From the NCBI RefSeq assembly GCF_001949145.1, contig NW_019091440.1, forward strand, positions 347,281 through 411,280: DNA of 64,000 nucleotides, read 5' to 3'. The notes below the pieces were generated by a model, which saw only the letters and a list, made by a program, of their open reading frames with translations, ran no database searches and was not told the DNA's origin. The position numbers and the translations under genes are program-made. How positions within the stretch are numbered: the first letter of the stretch is position 1; each line of letters starts with the position of its first letter. Source of the stretch: Acanthaster planci (Eukaryota > Echinodermata > Asteroidea > Valvatida > Acanthasteridae). Shown here piece by piece: positions 22,201 through 33,205 of the stretch.

Positions 22201-24821
22201 AATTCCGATGAAAATTCAAAATGGACTCGCGCGTACCAGGCGCCATACACCACGAACCTGCGCTTGCACGCGGTGTGTGCGTTGACTCTCTTGTAACCAA
22301 GGCCACTGGACACAGAACGCCGCCTACGTGCATACCTAACCGTATCCGTGCCGAGTCATAGTCCGTGTTCGAAATGGCCTTCCAGAGCTACGCTAGGTCT
22401 AGTGTCTAAGCGTCTCCATATATTTTCATTGAAGTGAAGACCTAGACCCAGCTCTAGACAACAGATTCCGATGCAGTCATAGCCTCTTTCTCGGATTCTC
22501 TCAAATCTCTCTGCTATGATTCTTTTACCGCAGTGGTTCGTGCCACAGTGACATCCTTTGTTACCGTGGGTGAGAACCTGATGTACACCGCCGTTATCGT
22601 AGAAGACGTGCTCAAGTTCACCGACATCAACATTCCTATTGGCGAGGTAAGTGTACTTTGTTGGTGACCATAGTCCCTGACCAATACTGTTCACTTAGTT
22701 TTACTTGTTTTTGAATTTCTTTAAGATCTCTTATGAACGCATAACGTAAATTTACTACCCGCACTTGATTGAGTTTGCTTGGACGCTTCGGCTTGCAAGT
22801 TCCGCACGTGATGAGAACATTGATTGAGAGCTATCAGGTACCCACAATACTTTGTGACGCCCGTGTTTCCTTTGCTGAGATTTTGGAAGACGTCATCCTT
22901 ATCAACGCTCTCGGATAGGGCGTTTAGTTTACTGTCTTGAACACAATCCGGTTCGTAAGTGTGACGTCACTTCAGTTTAAACCACTCCCACCGGACTTGC
23001 ACTGCACATAGAGTTACAGGCATTGATCGCCGTTTACATGGAACCATGGAACCGGAAGTTAACGCGCAACTTTAGCGATCGTCCAATGGGAGCCTGCGAA
23101 TCGTGACACGTCCGCCTTTGTGACGAAGTCACCTACGAACCGGATAGCCAGGCAGCTTTGATTGGGCGATGGGGGTATTTTGGTCAGTATATCGCTAAGC
23201 GTCAAGATTTGCTAAGCAGTCGCTTCTCCCTATCTTGTTTTGTCTGTCTCTCTCTGTTCACAGGTTCACTTAGTAACGGAGGGCCCATGCGTTTGCCCCA
23301 GGGTTACGGTAGGAGTGGATTACGTCATCATGTGCTACCAAGACCTGGAGAACGGCCGCCTCAGGCTGACGGAGGAATGCATCGCGGAGGAGTGGGAGGA
23401 GGACAGCTGGCCCAGACTTGTCAAGGTGGGGCATTGTGGAACTTTTTACAAGACGGGATCTTGGAAGTCCTCTGGCGGAAAATATTATAAACGCCTTGGC
23501 CTCTGCCTCTCCGGGACCGAGAGGGAAAACAGTCCCCTGGCATTACGGGCGATTCACAGTAGTGCGCCTCCAAGAGTTTGCGACGCGTTGACCAATCACA
23601 GAGCACGAAATCTGTCAACCCTTTCCAAACGCGCGTTGGGTCGACAGATTTCGCGCATTGTGATTGGCCAATGCGTCGCAAAGTCTTGGGGGCGCACCAT
23701 TGTGAATTGATGGGGACTACCTTGGCTGAAAGAGACGAAATAAATAAGAGAATAAATTAGTGTTAAAAGGACGCATTGGTTGTTATTTATGAATGAGGCA
23801 CAGACTGGCACCAAGCTTCACTTTTTGCAGCAAACCTCAGCATCCTTAAAAATGTTATGCGGTAAAGTTAAAGCCCTTGTTTTTCCCCCCACTGGTTAGA
23901 AATGGGACAAGAAGCTCCGGAAAGCCAAGCGCAGGGAGGAGAAGCTGAGAGAGTCGCCCACGGTAGGTGGGAACAGCAGGCGCCGGCGACGGCAACGCCC
24001 GGAGCCTACCGAAGCGCCCTCTCGTGACAGGAGAAACAGAGGACGAAGTCGGTGAGTAGAAAGTCTTGTTGTCGACGGGTTTGACTGTGTGCTGCTGCCA
24101 TTGGCGACGATCGCGAGCCAAGGCTCACTTGTTAAAAAAAGGAGGATTTTTCTGTCGATGGCAGCTCGTTATACCAGTGTTACAGCGCTTTAATCACTTT
24201 TGGGCAAGTTTGAATGAAGACTGTTAATGCCTACATCGTGATATTTGTTCCATTTAAATCCAACCTTTTCCTCAAAAAGTCATTATGTGCTTATCTGAAA
24301 GTCTTCCTTGTGCAGTCATTTTTACGAGGTGTTGCCACGGGCAGTCATAAAATGTACTTCGAACTTTTGCAAAAGACAACTAAAAACATTGTTGTTGACT
24401 CTATAGCCGTTGACCAGGATTTGAGTCAGACTCGAGTCGCTATTTGTTGACCGAGACTGGACTTGACTCAGAAAGAAAATGACTTGAGGCCTGACTTGAA
24501 AACTGATCAGAGACTTGACTTGTGGAAGTTTGACTTAGGACTTGACTTAAAAAAAATATAACTGACCAGAGACTTGACTTGTGGAAATTTGACTTGGGAC
24601 TTGACTTGAAATAAAGAAAATTGACTTGAGACTAAAAGTTGAAAAATCTTGACTTGGGGCTCGACTTGACTTGAGAATCATGACTTGATTACAACACTGT
24701 TTAGATACCAAAACATAAACAACCAATGGTACATGCGTTTACATGTGCGTCTCACTGACCTTACAGGGCTGATCCAGCAGAGGATGTCGACTCCGAATCT
24801 GTCTCTGATTCCTTGTTGTGA
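12766..24821 (+). CDS. sfrp3/4: Secreted Frizzled-related protein, sFRP3/4 (FRZB) class
   Basis: Seven exons (12766-13228, 20490-20576, 21848-21916, 22534-22646, 23264-23425, 23900-24051, 24767-24821) join in frame to 366 residues. Residues 1 to about 27 form a signal peptide. The Frizzled CRD has all ten canonical cysteines (29, 37, 74, 83, 90, 104, 108, 115, 132, 143) and the MPN/YAPIC signatures. An acidic Asp/Asn linker (155-165) follows, then an NTR domain with Cys 186, 189, 253, 255, 268 and 283, then an Arg-rich tail. The CEAIQLPMC start and LPEYTRGVC end of the CRD, with IMCYQD and EEWE in the NTR, are typical of FRZB/SFRP4 and not SFRP1/2/5. The known role is extracellular binding of Wnt and/or Frizzled to modulate signalling. 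The start has a good context (CGACCATGG). Vertebrate members are about 325-346 residues. Confidence 0.93.
19943..20122. mobile_element. MITE family A, copy 3
   Basis: Left AATACGGGCGTTTCATCATA, right AAAAGCCCGTATT, with the TTGGCCAATC arms and GTCGAC-containing centre. It lies in intron 1 of the sFRP3/4 gene. Confidence 0.85.
20201..20380 (-). repeat. SINE-like family D, copy 1 (reverse)
   Basis: The reverse complement reads CTTGAGCAGAAGCACCCC ... TTGGTGGGGAGTGTTCATTT ... TTGCGCCCTCTCTTGGTCC, collinear with copies at 44631, 49391 and 61291. No coding capacity. Confidence 0.7.
20490..20576 (+). CDS. sfrp3/4: sFRP3/4 exon 2: acidic linker
   Basis: After TCTTCCAG; ends GGAAGG|GTGCGT. At 87 nt, phase 1-1, it could be skipped in frame. 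It encodes DEDDNNNESG followed by a Pro/Lys stretch, joining CRD to NTR. The 7.3-kb intron before it is the longest of the gene. Confidence 0.85.
21441..21492 (+). repeat. Duplicate of exon-3 acceptor tract (upstream copy)
   Basis: Its first 41 bp are identical to 21791-21831, followed by the same T-rich tract and CTGT, exactly 350 bp upstream. This copy continues AAGATG where the functional one has GTAG, so it lacks the acceptor. Confidence 0.9.
21791..21847 (+). repeat. Duplicated polypyrimidine/branch region and functional acceptor of sFRP3/4 exon 3
   Basis: The downstream member of the 350-bp-spaced duplication. It ends in the TTTTTTTCTGTGTAG acceptor directly before exon 3. Confidence 0.85.
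21848..21916 (+). CDS. sfrp3/4: sFRP3/4 exon 3: first cysteines of NTR
   Basis: After TTTTTTTCTGTGTAG; ends GAATATG|GTATGT. At 69 nt, phase 1-1. Encodes GSCKRCENTRINQG and FLEKAYEY, aligning with the CKCKP...YNY part of FRZB. A 41-bp duplicate of its acceptor tract lies 350 bp upstream. Confidence 0.88.
22534..22646 (+). CDS. sfrp3/4: sFRP3/4 exon 4: NTR core strands
   Basis: After TCTTTTACCGCAG; ends GGCGAG|GTAAGT, phase 1 in and phase 0 out. Encodes VVRATVTSFV...YTAVIVEDVLKF, a beta-strand pattern matching the NTR domain of FRZB. Confidence 0.9.
22946..23145 (+). mobile_element. MITE family B, intact copy in intron 4 of sFRP3/4
   Basis: 200 bp with inverted termini ATCCGGTTCGTA and TACGAACCGGAT. 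A perfect TGACGTCA lies 20 bp inside the left end and TGACGAAGTCA mirrors it at the right. There is no coding capacity. It lies 118 bp upstream of exon 5. Confidence 0.8.
23264..23425 (+). CDS. sfrp3/4: sFRP3/4 exon 5: NTR second half
   Basis: After CTCTCTGTTCACAG; ends GTCAAG|GTGGGG, phase 0-0. Encodes 54 residues with the paired cysteines PCVC, then YVIMCYQD and EECIAEEW, the FRZB/SFRP4 signature of this part of the NTR. Confidence 0.93.
23542..23709. mobile_element. MITE family A, copy 4
   Basis: Starts ATTACGGGCGATTCACAGTA and ends GCGCACCATTGTGAATTGAT, with CCAATCACAG and GTCGACAGATTTCGCG inside. It sits in intron 5 of the sFRP3/4 gene, 116 bp after exon 5. Confidence 0.8.
23900..24051 (+). 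CDS. sfrp3/4: sFRP3/4 exon 6: basic tail
   Basis: After CCCACTGGTTAG. Encodes KWDKKLRKAKRREEKLRE and then an Arg-rich segment. The donor CG|GTGAGT overlaps an in-frame TGA (24053-24055), so retention of the next intron gives a protein ending ...GRSR. Splicing adds the acidic end coded by exon 7. The basic residues would favour heparan sulfate binding, as known for sFRPs. Confidence 0.88.
24410..24690 (+). repeat. GACTTGACTT-type minisatellite, tract 1
   Basis: Degenerate tandem units of GACTTGA with GAGACTTGACTTG phrases, within intron 6 of the sFRP3/4 gene. Confidence 0.85.
24767..24821 (+). CDS. sfrp3/4: sFRP3/4 exon 7: acidic C-terminus
   Basis: After CACTGACCTTACAG the frame continues RADPAEDVDSESVSDSLL and stops at 24819-24821. 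The acceptor is good and the acid/Ser-rich end is plausible, but the exon is short and has no family constraint. It is the least certain exon of the gene. Confidence 0.6.
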
Positions 24822-25703
24822 AGAAGCGATGTTTGGTTGAGGGCTCTTCTGCCGGTTCTGTTTGCTGCGCCTTGACCTGGACGCCTGCGCAGTGACCCAA
24901 CCATGCGTATTTCACAGACCGAACATGTAACGACAAGCATGCACATTTTGGTGAAAGCCGTACTGCCGTACTTGTGTGATTCATTTTTCCCTTCACTTTC
25001 TTTAAGCATTCAAATAGTTTCATTTGTATTTTCAACGCCGCACAAATTTCTAAGCCATTTCTTTTTCTTGTCAAAGCTGAACATAAGAAAAGCTGGCGTT
25101 GGTCACAGAATTTCAGGAATTGCTATTATGGCCAATTCCTGCATTAACTTTTGTTTCGTCATATCCTCGCTTAAGTCAATGTTTCAAGTAGTCTGGCTCC
25201 TTTTTATCGCAGCAGCGCTCGTAAGTATTTTCAAAGGCATGTGTAGGCCTACGTAATACTTTAGACAGTTTAATACCTTCGATTTGATTTTTGTCATTTG
25301 GTACCGTCCGTTTATTCCTTTTTTTTCGTTATTGTCCAAGCAGCTATATGTCCCCGCATATTACTGAACTCTTTAAGAAATAGTGCAATATATATCTTGC
25401 ACAGATTGACCTTTCCTTTTGGGGGAAGACTTGATGGATAAAGTCGATGAAGAAACCCGTGAAAAATGTAGCGAATCCGATTGTTGAATCTCATTCTAAT
25501 TCTCACGAAATCTGAGTTGTTGATTTGAAATAGATCGATACATTCAGTCTGTCATATCGAGATTTAAAACAGTTCCAGCAATGCCATGCATGTAATGGTG
25601 GCGTGCGGTGCGCCATCTTTGACCGTCTCTGCTAGTTTCATGCGAAAGTACCCTTATTAAGTTGGTGTTTCGCTGGTGCCCACCACCTCATACACAGGGT
25701 GCT

Positions 25704-25709
25704 AATAAA
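25704..25709 (+). terminator. Possible poly(A) signal of sFRP3/4 gene
   Basis: AATAAA 883 bp after the stop codon. It is one candidate only; 3' UTR length is unknown. Confidence 0.25.
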
Positions 25710-26163
25710 AAGGGCTAATTTCTGTTCAAAACAATGTGGTGGAAGCACAGCCTGCTTTTACGCTAGCTGTGCGTTCATTTTACATTCACGTGTCGTGAAC
25801 ACCCGGTGGTTCATGCAACGTGTATTCAATCACGTCATTTTGCTCGAAGAAGTTGGCCTTCAGTTCCAGCGGCCAGTATAGGAAGGGTGGGTATAATAAA
25901 CTCGTCTAAACAATTTTTAAATCACCTCTGACATCATCTTTAAACCGCAGCACGCTGCCGGTCCCTATAAAATAGGGACGGGAACCAATCCTCCAGTATT
26001 CAGTTTTGAAAGACGAAATGTCGATGTGGTTCTTTGGGTTTATTATCACTGGAATCTGACTGCCAAGCAACCGGCCGGGTCGTGACCTCTGCAGAAGTGA
26101 CGTATTACTACGGCGAACTGAAGTTGTCCACCATCTGTGAATGTTTAACAAGTTGAGGAAATG

Positions 26164-26223
26164 ATTAACCCTAACACTCCTCAATCCTCCAACAGGTGAA
26201 GGATTGAGGAGGGTTAGGGTTAA
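26164..26223. repeat. Long hairpin with telomere-like arms
   Basis: Left arm TTAACCCTAAC-A-CTCCTCAATCCT; right arm AGGATTGAGGAG-GGTTAGGGTTAA. Over 20 paired bases with a single unpaired A and a loop of about ten bases. Confidence 0.85.
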
Positions 26224-27079
26224 GGGAAACTTATAGATACATTTTATAAGGCCCAACTCCCCACACAAAAATAGCATAACATTAGGAGCGATCAAAGGTG
26301 AAACCTATTACCCCACTTTTTTTTCTTTTCTGTTTTCTTGTACAGGTATAGTATATATATTTTTATTAACACTTTTCCGAAGTCAATCGGTATTATTCTT
26401 GTTTGTCGTATGTGTTTCTTTGAGGCATTGTTTTTGCTTTAAAAATTAAACTTATCAAACTAATTTCTTTTGATATGCAAGGTTTATTCAGACTTAAGCT
26501 CTTTGTTTTAAAGGCAAGTGGATTAATTGATGTAAATGAATGGCGATCAAATCGCAAGTTTGCATTCATGACGCGTGAATTCCGTTTGCATTGTATTAAC
26601 GACTACGTGTTTATTCACAAGGTGCGGTATTAAATTTACATAATTGCTCCAGACTTCCTTTTTTCATATGCACTTTCAGCTGGAAAGCGTAACTTTTAAA
26701 AGTTTTATTTGCCGTGTGTTTTGCTTTGAGTGCTTAGTGTAAAATTGATCGAAGCCTGTAGCTAGCAGACTGAAAGTACCGTTCAACATCGATCAAATCT
26801 GCCGTGGCTGTTGCTCTTCGTGTCCAAATTACTTGGCTACGGCTTGAAATTTCGCACGATCCTAAGGGAAGTGGCTGCAGCCACGACCAGAAGTGGCTGC
26901 AGCCTGGACCATAGACTCACACGTGATTTTAAGCCGCAGCCAAGAAATTCAGACTCGGCCAGAGACAGAGGCTTGGCCGTTGGACATGTGGCCTCTGATG
27001 TCGTGAGTCTGCGCCTTCGTGCAGCGCAGTCGACGTGGTGCTCTGCACGTTAACGTTATGGTTTAACCTCTCAATCCTC

Positions 27080-27360
27080 CTGATTGAACTCTTAGACATC
27101 GCACTTCAGCTGTCAAACGTCGCACGCACTTCAACTTTCGAAACGCCGTACTTCAATATTTCAAACGTCATGGTTCAACTGAAAGTTTACGCGCAGAGCA
27201 ACTGACCAGGATGCCGAAAATGGAAGTAGATGGTATAGGAGCGGGCCTGTGCTACTTTCACATTACCTCCACGGAAAGTTAATATACGACGTTTGAGAAG
27301 TTGAACCAGGACGTCTAAATATAATTATTGAACCACGAAGTTGAAAAGTTTAACTACTAC
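27080..27360. repeat. Inverted CTTCAA / ACGTC repeat block
   Basis: The left half repeats CTTCAA and AAACGTC (27100-27185). The right half has the complements GACGTTTGAGAAGTTGAACC and GAAGTTGAA. The arms are diverged. Probably a decayed palindromic element. Confidence 0.45.
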
Positions 27361-30300
27361 CTTGGCCTGTCCGTTTTAGAACAATAAATTTACAGATTTG
27401 CTCACATTCACATGGGTTTAGGTGCTCCGCGTCCTCCGAGCGAATCTGACCTTGCGCACGTGGAGCGTGGGTTATATGTGTGGGGGCAGAAGGCAGTTGC
27501 TAGTAGGTAGTACAGCGCCCTCTGCCTTTCCTGGACGACGTCCATTAGTGTAATAACGGCTACGGGGGAATATACGGCAGCTGAGCTGGTGGTATTTTCA
27601 GCTATTTTGCTTCAGTGTGTCTTGGGAGAAAAAGGAATGCAGAAGTGATCTTCAGCAAAGAATCTTAGTGAACACGTTTGCATCCCTGCCTCTAGCTAAT
27701 TTCTTTTAGAGATGTGGATTTGAACTATTCAGTTCTGGGGTCGGGGTGGCTAGTGTCGCTTTTAGGAGTCGAGTTATTTATTAAGACGGTTGTTACAATG
27801 GTAAACTGACCATTCTGGAGGCTTTGAGTGCATTATGTAAACGCTTTTTCTTTGAGATTTTTTGCTGTCGGAGAGATAAATTTTATAATGTATGTTTCCC
27901 TGTTCAAAGTGCCTTACAAATAAAGTGTGGATTTTGATGCGAAATATAACTTTGTAAATAAGCTCTAATAAACCCCTAATTGTGATGGGCATTCGTCAAT
28001 TCTTCTGTGTCCAAGTGCTTGTTTCACGACTTTGCTTTTGCAGGAGAACAAAACCGTTAACTGAATGTCCCCTTATGTCTAATTTGCTTCGTGTTTAATC
28101 CCTGCATTGTAATTTTCACTATTTCAGATTTGAGTCCTCGAGATTCGTTTTGAAATCCAACGTAATTTTCATGAAAAAATTCCAGGATTCAGAAAGGCTA
28201 CCTTCTTATATCCAGCACACTCAGTCTTTCAGCAAGTTTCTTTATCAGGAGTTCAGTGAGTTGTCAGGACTCGGAGCTCGTGTTCATTGTCTTCGGTCCC
28301 AGAGCAATTGTTATAGGCCTATGGGATGTGTTCTCGAACTTGCAGTGACATATTGGCATAAGACATTTCAACACAAGTCAAGCAAACGTGCCTCATTTTC
28401 AAATGGTTCAGAGTTGACATTTCAGAATTGACAGAGATTTTTAAAAAGTTCTGTCTTTGAGCCGTCAGACTTTCGGCAAGAGATCACTTGGTGTGTAATA
28501 AAGTACATTGCACTTTAGAGAGATGGGTCTATTCACAGTACAGTGCGCCACCAAGATGTTGCTACGGAGAGGCCATTGTTCTAGTTTTCAGACGACAAGA
28601 CAGCTTGGTAAATTTTCGATGGATTGACTGAAGCACTATCTGCAGTAGAAAGAATAAAGGATTGATTGAAACTAGTACTAGAAATGAACTTAGGAATTTC
28701 CTTTCCTGACAAACATCGGGAATAATTTAAATATCCCGCACGCAGCCGAAGAGAATTTGCACCGACCATCTGTGACCATACCGATAAAATAGCGCCATCT
28801 ACGTTTGAGTTCCACCATGCATTTACAAAATGTACAGCATGCATGTTGATGGCGTCTTGCGCCCCGTCCAATCATAGCCTGGGCTAGTCTGTTTCGATTT
28901 TCAGTGTATCACCTGACTCGGGAGCACGCGTAGTAAGACTGCATTACAAATATTAATACACTTATTTTGATCTTTAATTACAATTTGCGATCAATTAAAA
29001 GACTGACGATAACGGATTGAAAACAACACAACAAACTGACAGGACGCATCTCGTTGTTCATTACAGGAAGTATTATTAGATTCTGTCTAGACTAAGTTAG
29101 CACTATACAAGAGCACATAACGCGATTGGTGGTGTATATAATGTGGATATTTAAAACAAGGTACATGCAGTGTTAAGAGGTATGTTATAACTCATGTCAC
29201 TCATATATTTTTAGCCATGTTATCATGGTGAGTTTTTAAATACCTTTTGAAAAATCCCCCCAGGCGTATCAGCTTGAAAACCCTAGCAGGCGAAACCCTG
29301 TCGTCTTCTGGCACTAACAGAAAAATAAGGTGAAAGTTACCATTTGCAGCCATCGAAAATATAGTAGACTAAGTAATTTGTTAAAATCGTACCTGATTAA
29401 ATGGTGGCAATGGAACTTAACTTCTTGTGTTATTTAGTTTAGTTATTTAGTCTAGAAAGCCGACATTTGAGGAAAACAAAAGGTCCACTCCAAAGACTTC
29501 TCGACTCCTCGACTTTTTGAAATACAACGAGACTCGTGTTGCATAAGGCGCGCGGCTATTTTGGCTAGTCATGGACACCGTGTTCATCAAAAAGGCTTCA
29601 GCAGACGAGTGCATTACCTGCATTTCTGATTTGAAGTTGGCATGCTGTGAGCAATTCAAATCATGACCTGGCAACTTCCGAATCGAGTTACAAGAGAACC
29701 GGAACTATTGTGCTAGTTGTCACGACGTAAGTACATGTATTCCAGATAACTTTCACAGGCACCGGTCTTAAGATTATCAGCAATTTTGTCGCTTCAAATA
29801 CAAAACATGCACAAACGACAAATGACCCATTCTACCTTAAAATGGTCTTTCACCATCTTATCAAATGACGGGAACGTAAGATGACTCATGAACCAGGTTA
29901 CTGCTCACGTGACTGTTGTACGTTGATCTACAGGAAGACCAGGCATTGGTGGTAGACCATGAGTTTGAAGAACACGCATCTTACAGGCAAATTCCCTTTG
30001 ATTCAGCATTCATAAGATTAATGTCTAGGACAGTTTGACAATTCCAAGTTGCCAAAAGCCTACATCACTTGGAGTTCAATCATCTTGATAATGCGCTACA
30101 TCGAATGCACTTGAAAAACAACGCTTTGAACTTAGCGCGCCAGGCACATATTTACTGTGATCACCGCCATGAAGAGTGCTTCACAAAACATTAAGTAATA
30201 CTGCATATTACAATTACTGTTGGAAGTCATCTTTTTGGACCTGCTTTGACATTTTGACCCAAAAAGATAACAGACAGGAAAGCGTTACGTATTATGTTTA

Positions 30301-31074
30301 AAACTGGCTAGGGGCGTGGTCGCTGATAATCACCTTGACTTCGGTTTGGGTCACTACCAGTGACCACATCCCAAAGCGATTTTAAAACAACACTCTCGAG
30401 TACACTGCTGTCTCTTCAATAATGAATACACAGACGGGCTACAAGACTGAAACATAAGGCTTTCCAAAAAAAAAGTTACGTGCGATGAAACGGCGCAATG
30501 AATCTTGCTCTATCCGAGCAGAAGTAGCTTGCAACTTCCTCTCAAGGCATACAGGGAAACCGCCGTTAGAAAGTAACCCTTTTTACATGTCCGCACCTTC
30601 TTCCCTTCAAGTGTAATACCATACCACAGCGGTGCTCAACGATTCGATTTATTCAACAAGGAAATTCCTCTCATACGTGTGCTCTCATACTAAAATACAA
30701 GCAATGGCTGTAAATGTCTTAACGTGAATAAACTGTACAAAGATAAAAAAACAGCGAAATTAAAATGCAGTGAATAAGTAAAACGTGTATGTGCAACATT
30801 AAGTAACTCTCGGTTTAATCATAATGAAGTTAAACGTACTGTTGTCCAAATGACTACAGAAAAACAATAATTGGATAGATATTTTGGTAGAAGGCCTTCA
30901 GCGTGCAGAATTCGTTAATTACGCCTAACTCAATTACTCAAGCAGTAAGAAATAAACGGTGGGCTGTTTCGACATAACATGAAGGCTGACACCATAAAGG
31001 CTGACTTTAGTCGACAGACGTTCTAACGTCTAACCGTTTGAAACAGATATATCTAAATGAATGCAACAAATCCT

Positions 31075-31316
31075 AATACGGGCATTTCACCCGAGTGCGC
31101 CACCAAGAGTCTCTAACGCGCTGGCCAATCACCATGCGTGAAATGTGTCTTCTCATTCCAAACCAACATTGGTGGTCGACACGTCCGGACGTGTCAACCA
31201 TTGATCTCTTTTTATAACGGAGATCAATGGTGTCAAACCCATTCAAATGCGCATCGCGTACCGTGGCCACCGCATTGCGAACTCTTGGCGGCGCACTATT
31301 GGGAAAAGCTCGTATT
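31075..31316. mobile_element. MITE family A, copy 5, expanded centre
   Basis: Left AATACGGGCATTTCACCCGA, right GGGAAAAGCTCGTATT. At 242 bp it is about 70 bp longer than other copies. The extra centre has its own hairpins (ACACGTCCGGACGTGT and an inverted CCATTGATCTC). Confidence 0.75.
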
Positions 31317-31688
31317 AAGGCGATTGATAGTATTGATGTCCCTCAAACATCACTCACATACATGTACATGAAAGAAATCTTCCTGCTCTGCACTGGCAGC
31401 GCACTGCCCCACCTCAGACTATACTGAAGAAAAGCGCCCTCTTTCGAGTCACAGCATTGATTATTTACAATAATTACATCAAGCCATCTTAACGTCACAA
31501 AATTCACCATCAGTCAAATTATCTATGCGGACGTTCAGTAGAATATACACTGTTGTTGGCCACACATCTATCCCTGTGTTTTTCGATTTGTTGCACAACC
31601 AATCCCCGGAAATTCAACACTGATCACTACAATTGAATGGTCGGAGCATTCCCATGTCCCTGTGAACAAGTGAGGCCGCCCGAGGATC

Positions 31689-31845
31689 AATACGGGCGAT
31701 TCTCAGTAGTGCGCCTCCGAGAGTTTGCGAGGCGTTGGCCAATCACAACGCACGAAATCTGTCAACCCTTTTCAAACGCGCAGTAGCTCGACAGATTTCG
31801 CGCACTTTCGCAGCATGTTTCCCAAGTTTTGGAGGAGTATTGCTG
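31689..31845. mobile_element. MITE family A, copy 6, right end decayed
   Basis: Left AATACGGGCGATTCTCAGTA and GCCTCCGAGAGTTTGCGAGG are clear. The right half degenerates around CAAGTTTTGGAGGAGTATTG and lacks the terminal CGCCCGTATT. Confidence 0.7.
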
Positions 31846-32663
31846 GGTACCGACAGAAATAATAGGGACGTTATGAGGGAAGTTTAATTTCATAAATACC
31901 CCTGGTGTAAATATCATAACTGTGTCCACACGAAACAGCCCGAAACAGTGGTGACATAAACAGCCCACTGGGGCTACAATTTGAGTTTCCCGGTGAAACA
32001 TCCATAACTGGTGAGTCTAACCTGGGCCTCCAAAGATGGCGCCTCCTAACTTCCAGCCCTCGGTCTCGACACGCAATCCGGTGAGTAATATAGAGATCAG
32101 TGATGTTCATGAAAATTTCTTTAAATCCTGGGAACACTGGGGGAGAACAAAAGGGCTCTATTCAGAGAAAGAAAAAACCTTTTGTCTCCACAGGTCTAAA
32201 AAGATTTCAAAAGCATTCTATTATTTTTCTGTGGGAGTGTTTTCATTTGAGGACTAGTTCTGCGAGATTTGTTTACATGAGAACCAAGACAATCATTTCT
32301 GAACCTGTGTCAAGGTGTGGCGAGTCCGCGCTTCGATACATGTATTTGTTTTTACTGAATTACCAAATTATTTAAAGGCCTCAAAGGGCACCAGTTTACT
32401 CATCCAATACGGCAGAGACACCAAGCTGTCACTGCCAACATTTTAATCAACTTGTCGATGTTCAGTAATACTTCTGCACAGTAAGTAACAAATCGAAGTT
32501 TTCAACTTCGCATCTACAGTTTCTGGTCATTTGACTTTTCCCTCATGGGCGTGTAATAAGAGTCATCTTTTGCGTCTATACATGTACCAGTAAGAGTAAG
32601 CCAATCACACAAACAAAAACTCGCTATAAATTACTCTAGAAACCAACGGCGTCTCTGTCCGAA

Positions 32664-33205
32664 TTACTCTCGGTTGTTGCGCCTCTCTTCTCGTTTCTCC
32701 TCTCTCCTTTGCTGCCTCCTCTCCTCCCGCGTGAGCTTTCGCTCGGTGGCCGCCTTGGTGGTGGTCTCCGCCGGCCCACCGTCCCGGTCGGGCCGCTCCC
32801 TCCGGCCCGGCCGGCCCCGCTTGCCCCCTCGATCCTTCTTGGGCTTCTTGCCGCCGCCGGCCACCGTGGCCGGCGGCTCCGAGGACTCCACCGCTTCGCC
32901 GGGGCAGGGCTGGCCAAACTGCCGCGTGGCGTTACGGAACTCCCGGGACTTGGTCCAGATGTGCACGTAGGTCATGTACAGCTTCTTGCCATCCCGGTGG
33001 CCCATGACCAGGAAGTTCTCCCGGCCGGGCTGAAGCATGTCGCAACCGCAGTTGGCGCCCTCTCGCGTCAGGAATCGCATTTTGTTCAGATCTTTCTGTT
33101 TCAGGCTGCCCTGCTTGATAACCAAATACTTGCCTTCGTTGGTGTCTCCGACATATTTCTTGCCGTCTGATGTTTCTTTGACCTCTTTTAGTCTCATCTT
33201 CAATA
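32664..33205 (-). CDS. sfrp1/2/5: sFRP1/2/5 exon 3: NTR and basic tail
   Basis: After TCTCCTTTTCTGCAG. Continues VLKMRLKEVKE through the NTR (Cys251, Cys253, Cys299; FLVMGHRDGKKLYMTYVHIW) and then a charged tail from about 316 to the end, containing KKPKKDRGGKRGRPGRRERP and REERRQQRREEKREERR. Stop at 32666-32664. The tail is longer and more basic than in vertebrate SFRP1. Confidence 0.95.

Larger units (their letters stand above)
24822..32663. other. Convergent intergenic region between the two sFRP genes
   Basis: The 3' ends of both sFRP genes face this 7.8-kb stretch. No exon was supported. It contains a possible poly(A) signal for the left gene (25704), a long hairpin with TTAGGG-like sequence (26164-26223), a block of inverted CTTCAA/ACGTC motifs (27080-27360) and two family A MITEs (31075-31316 and 31689-31845). 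Confidence 0.5.
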
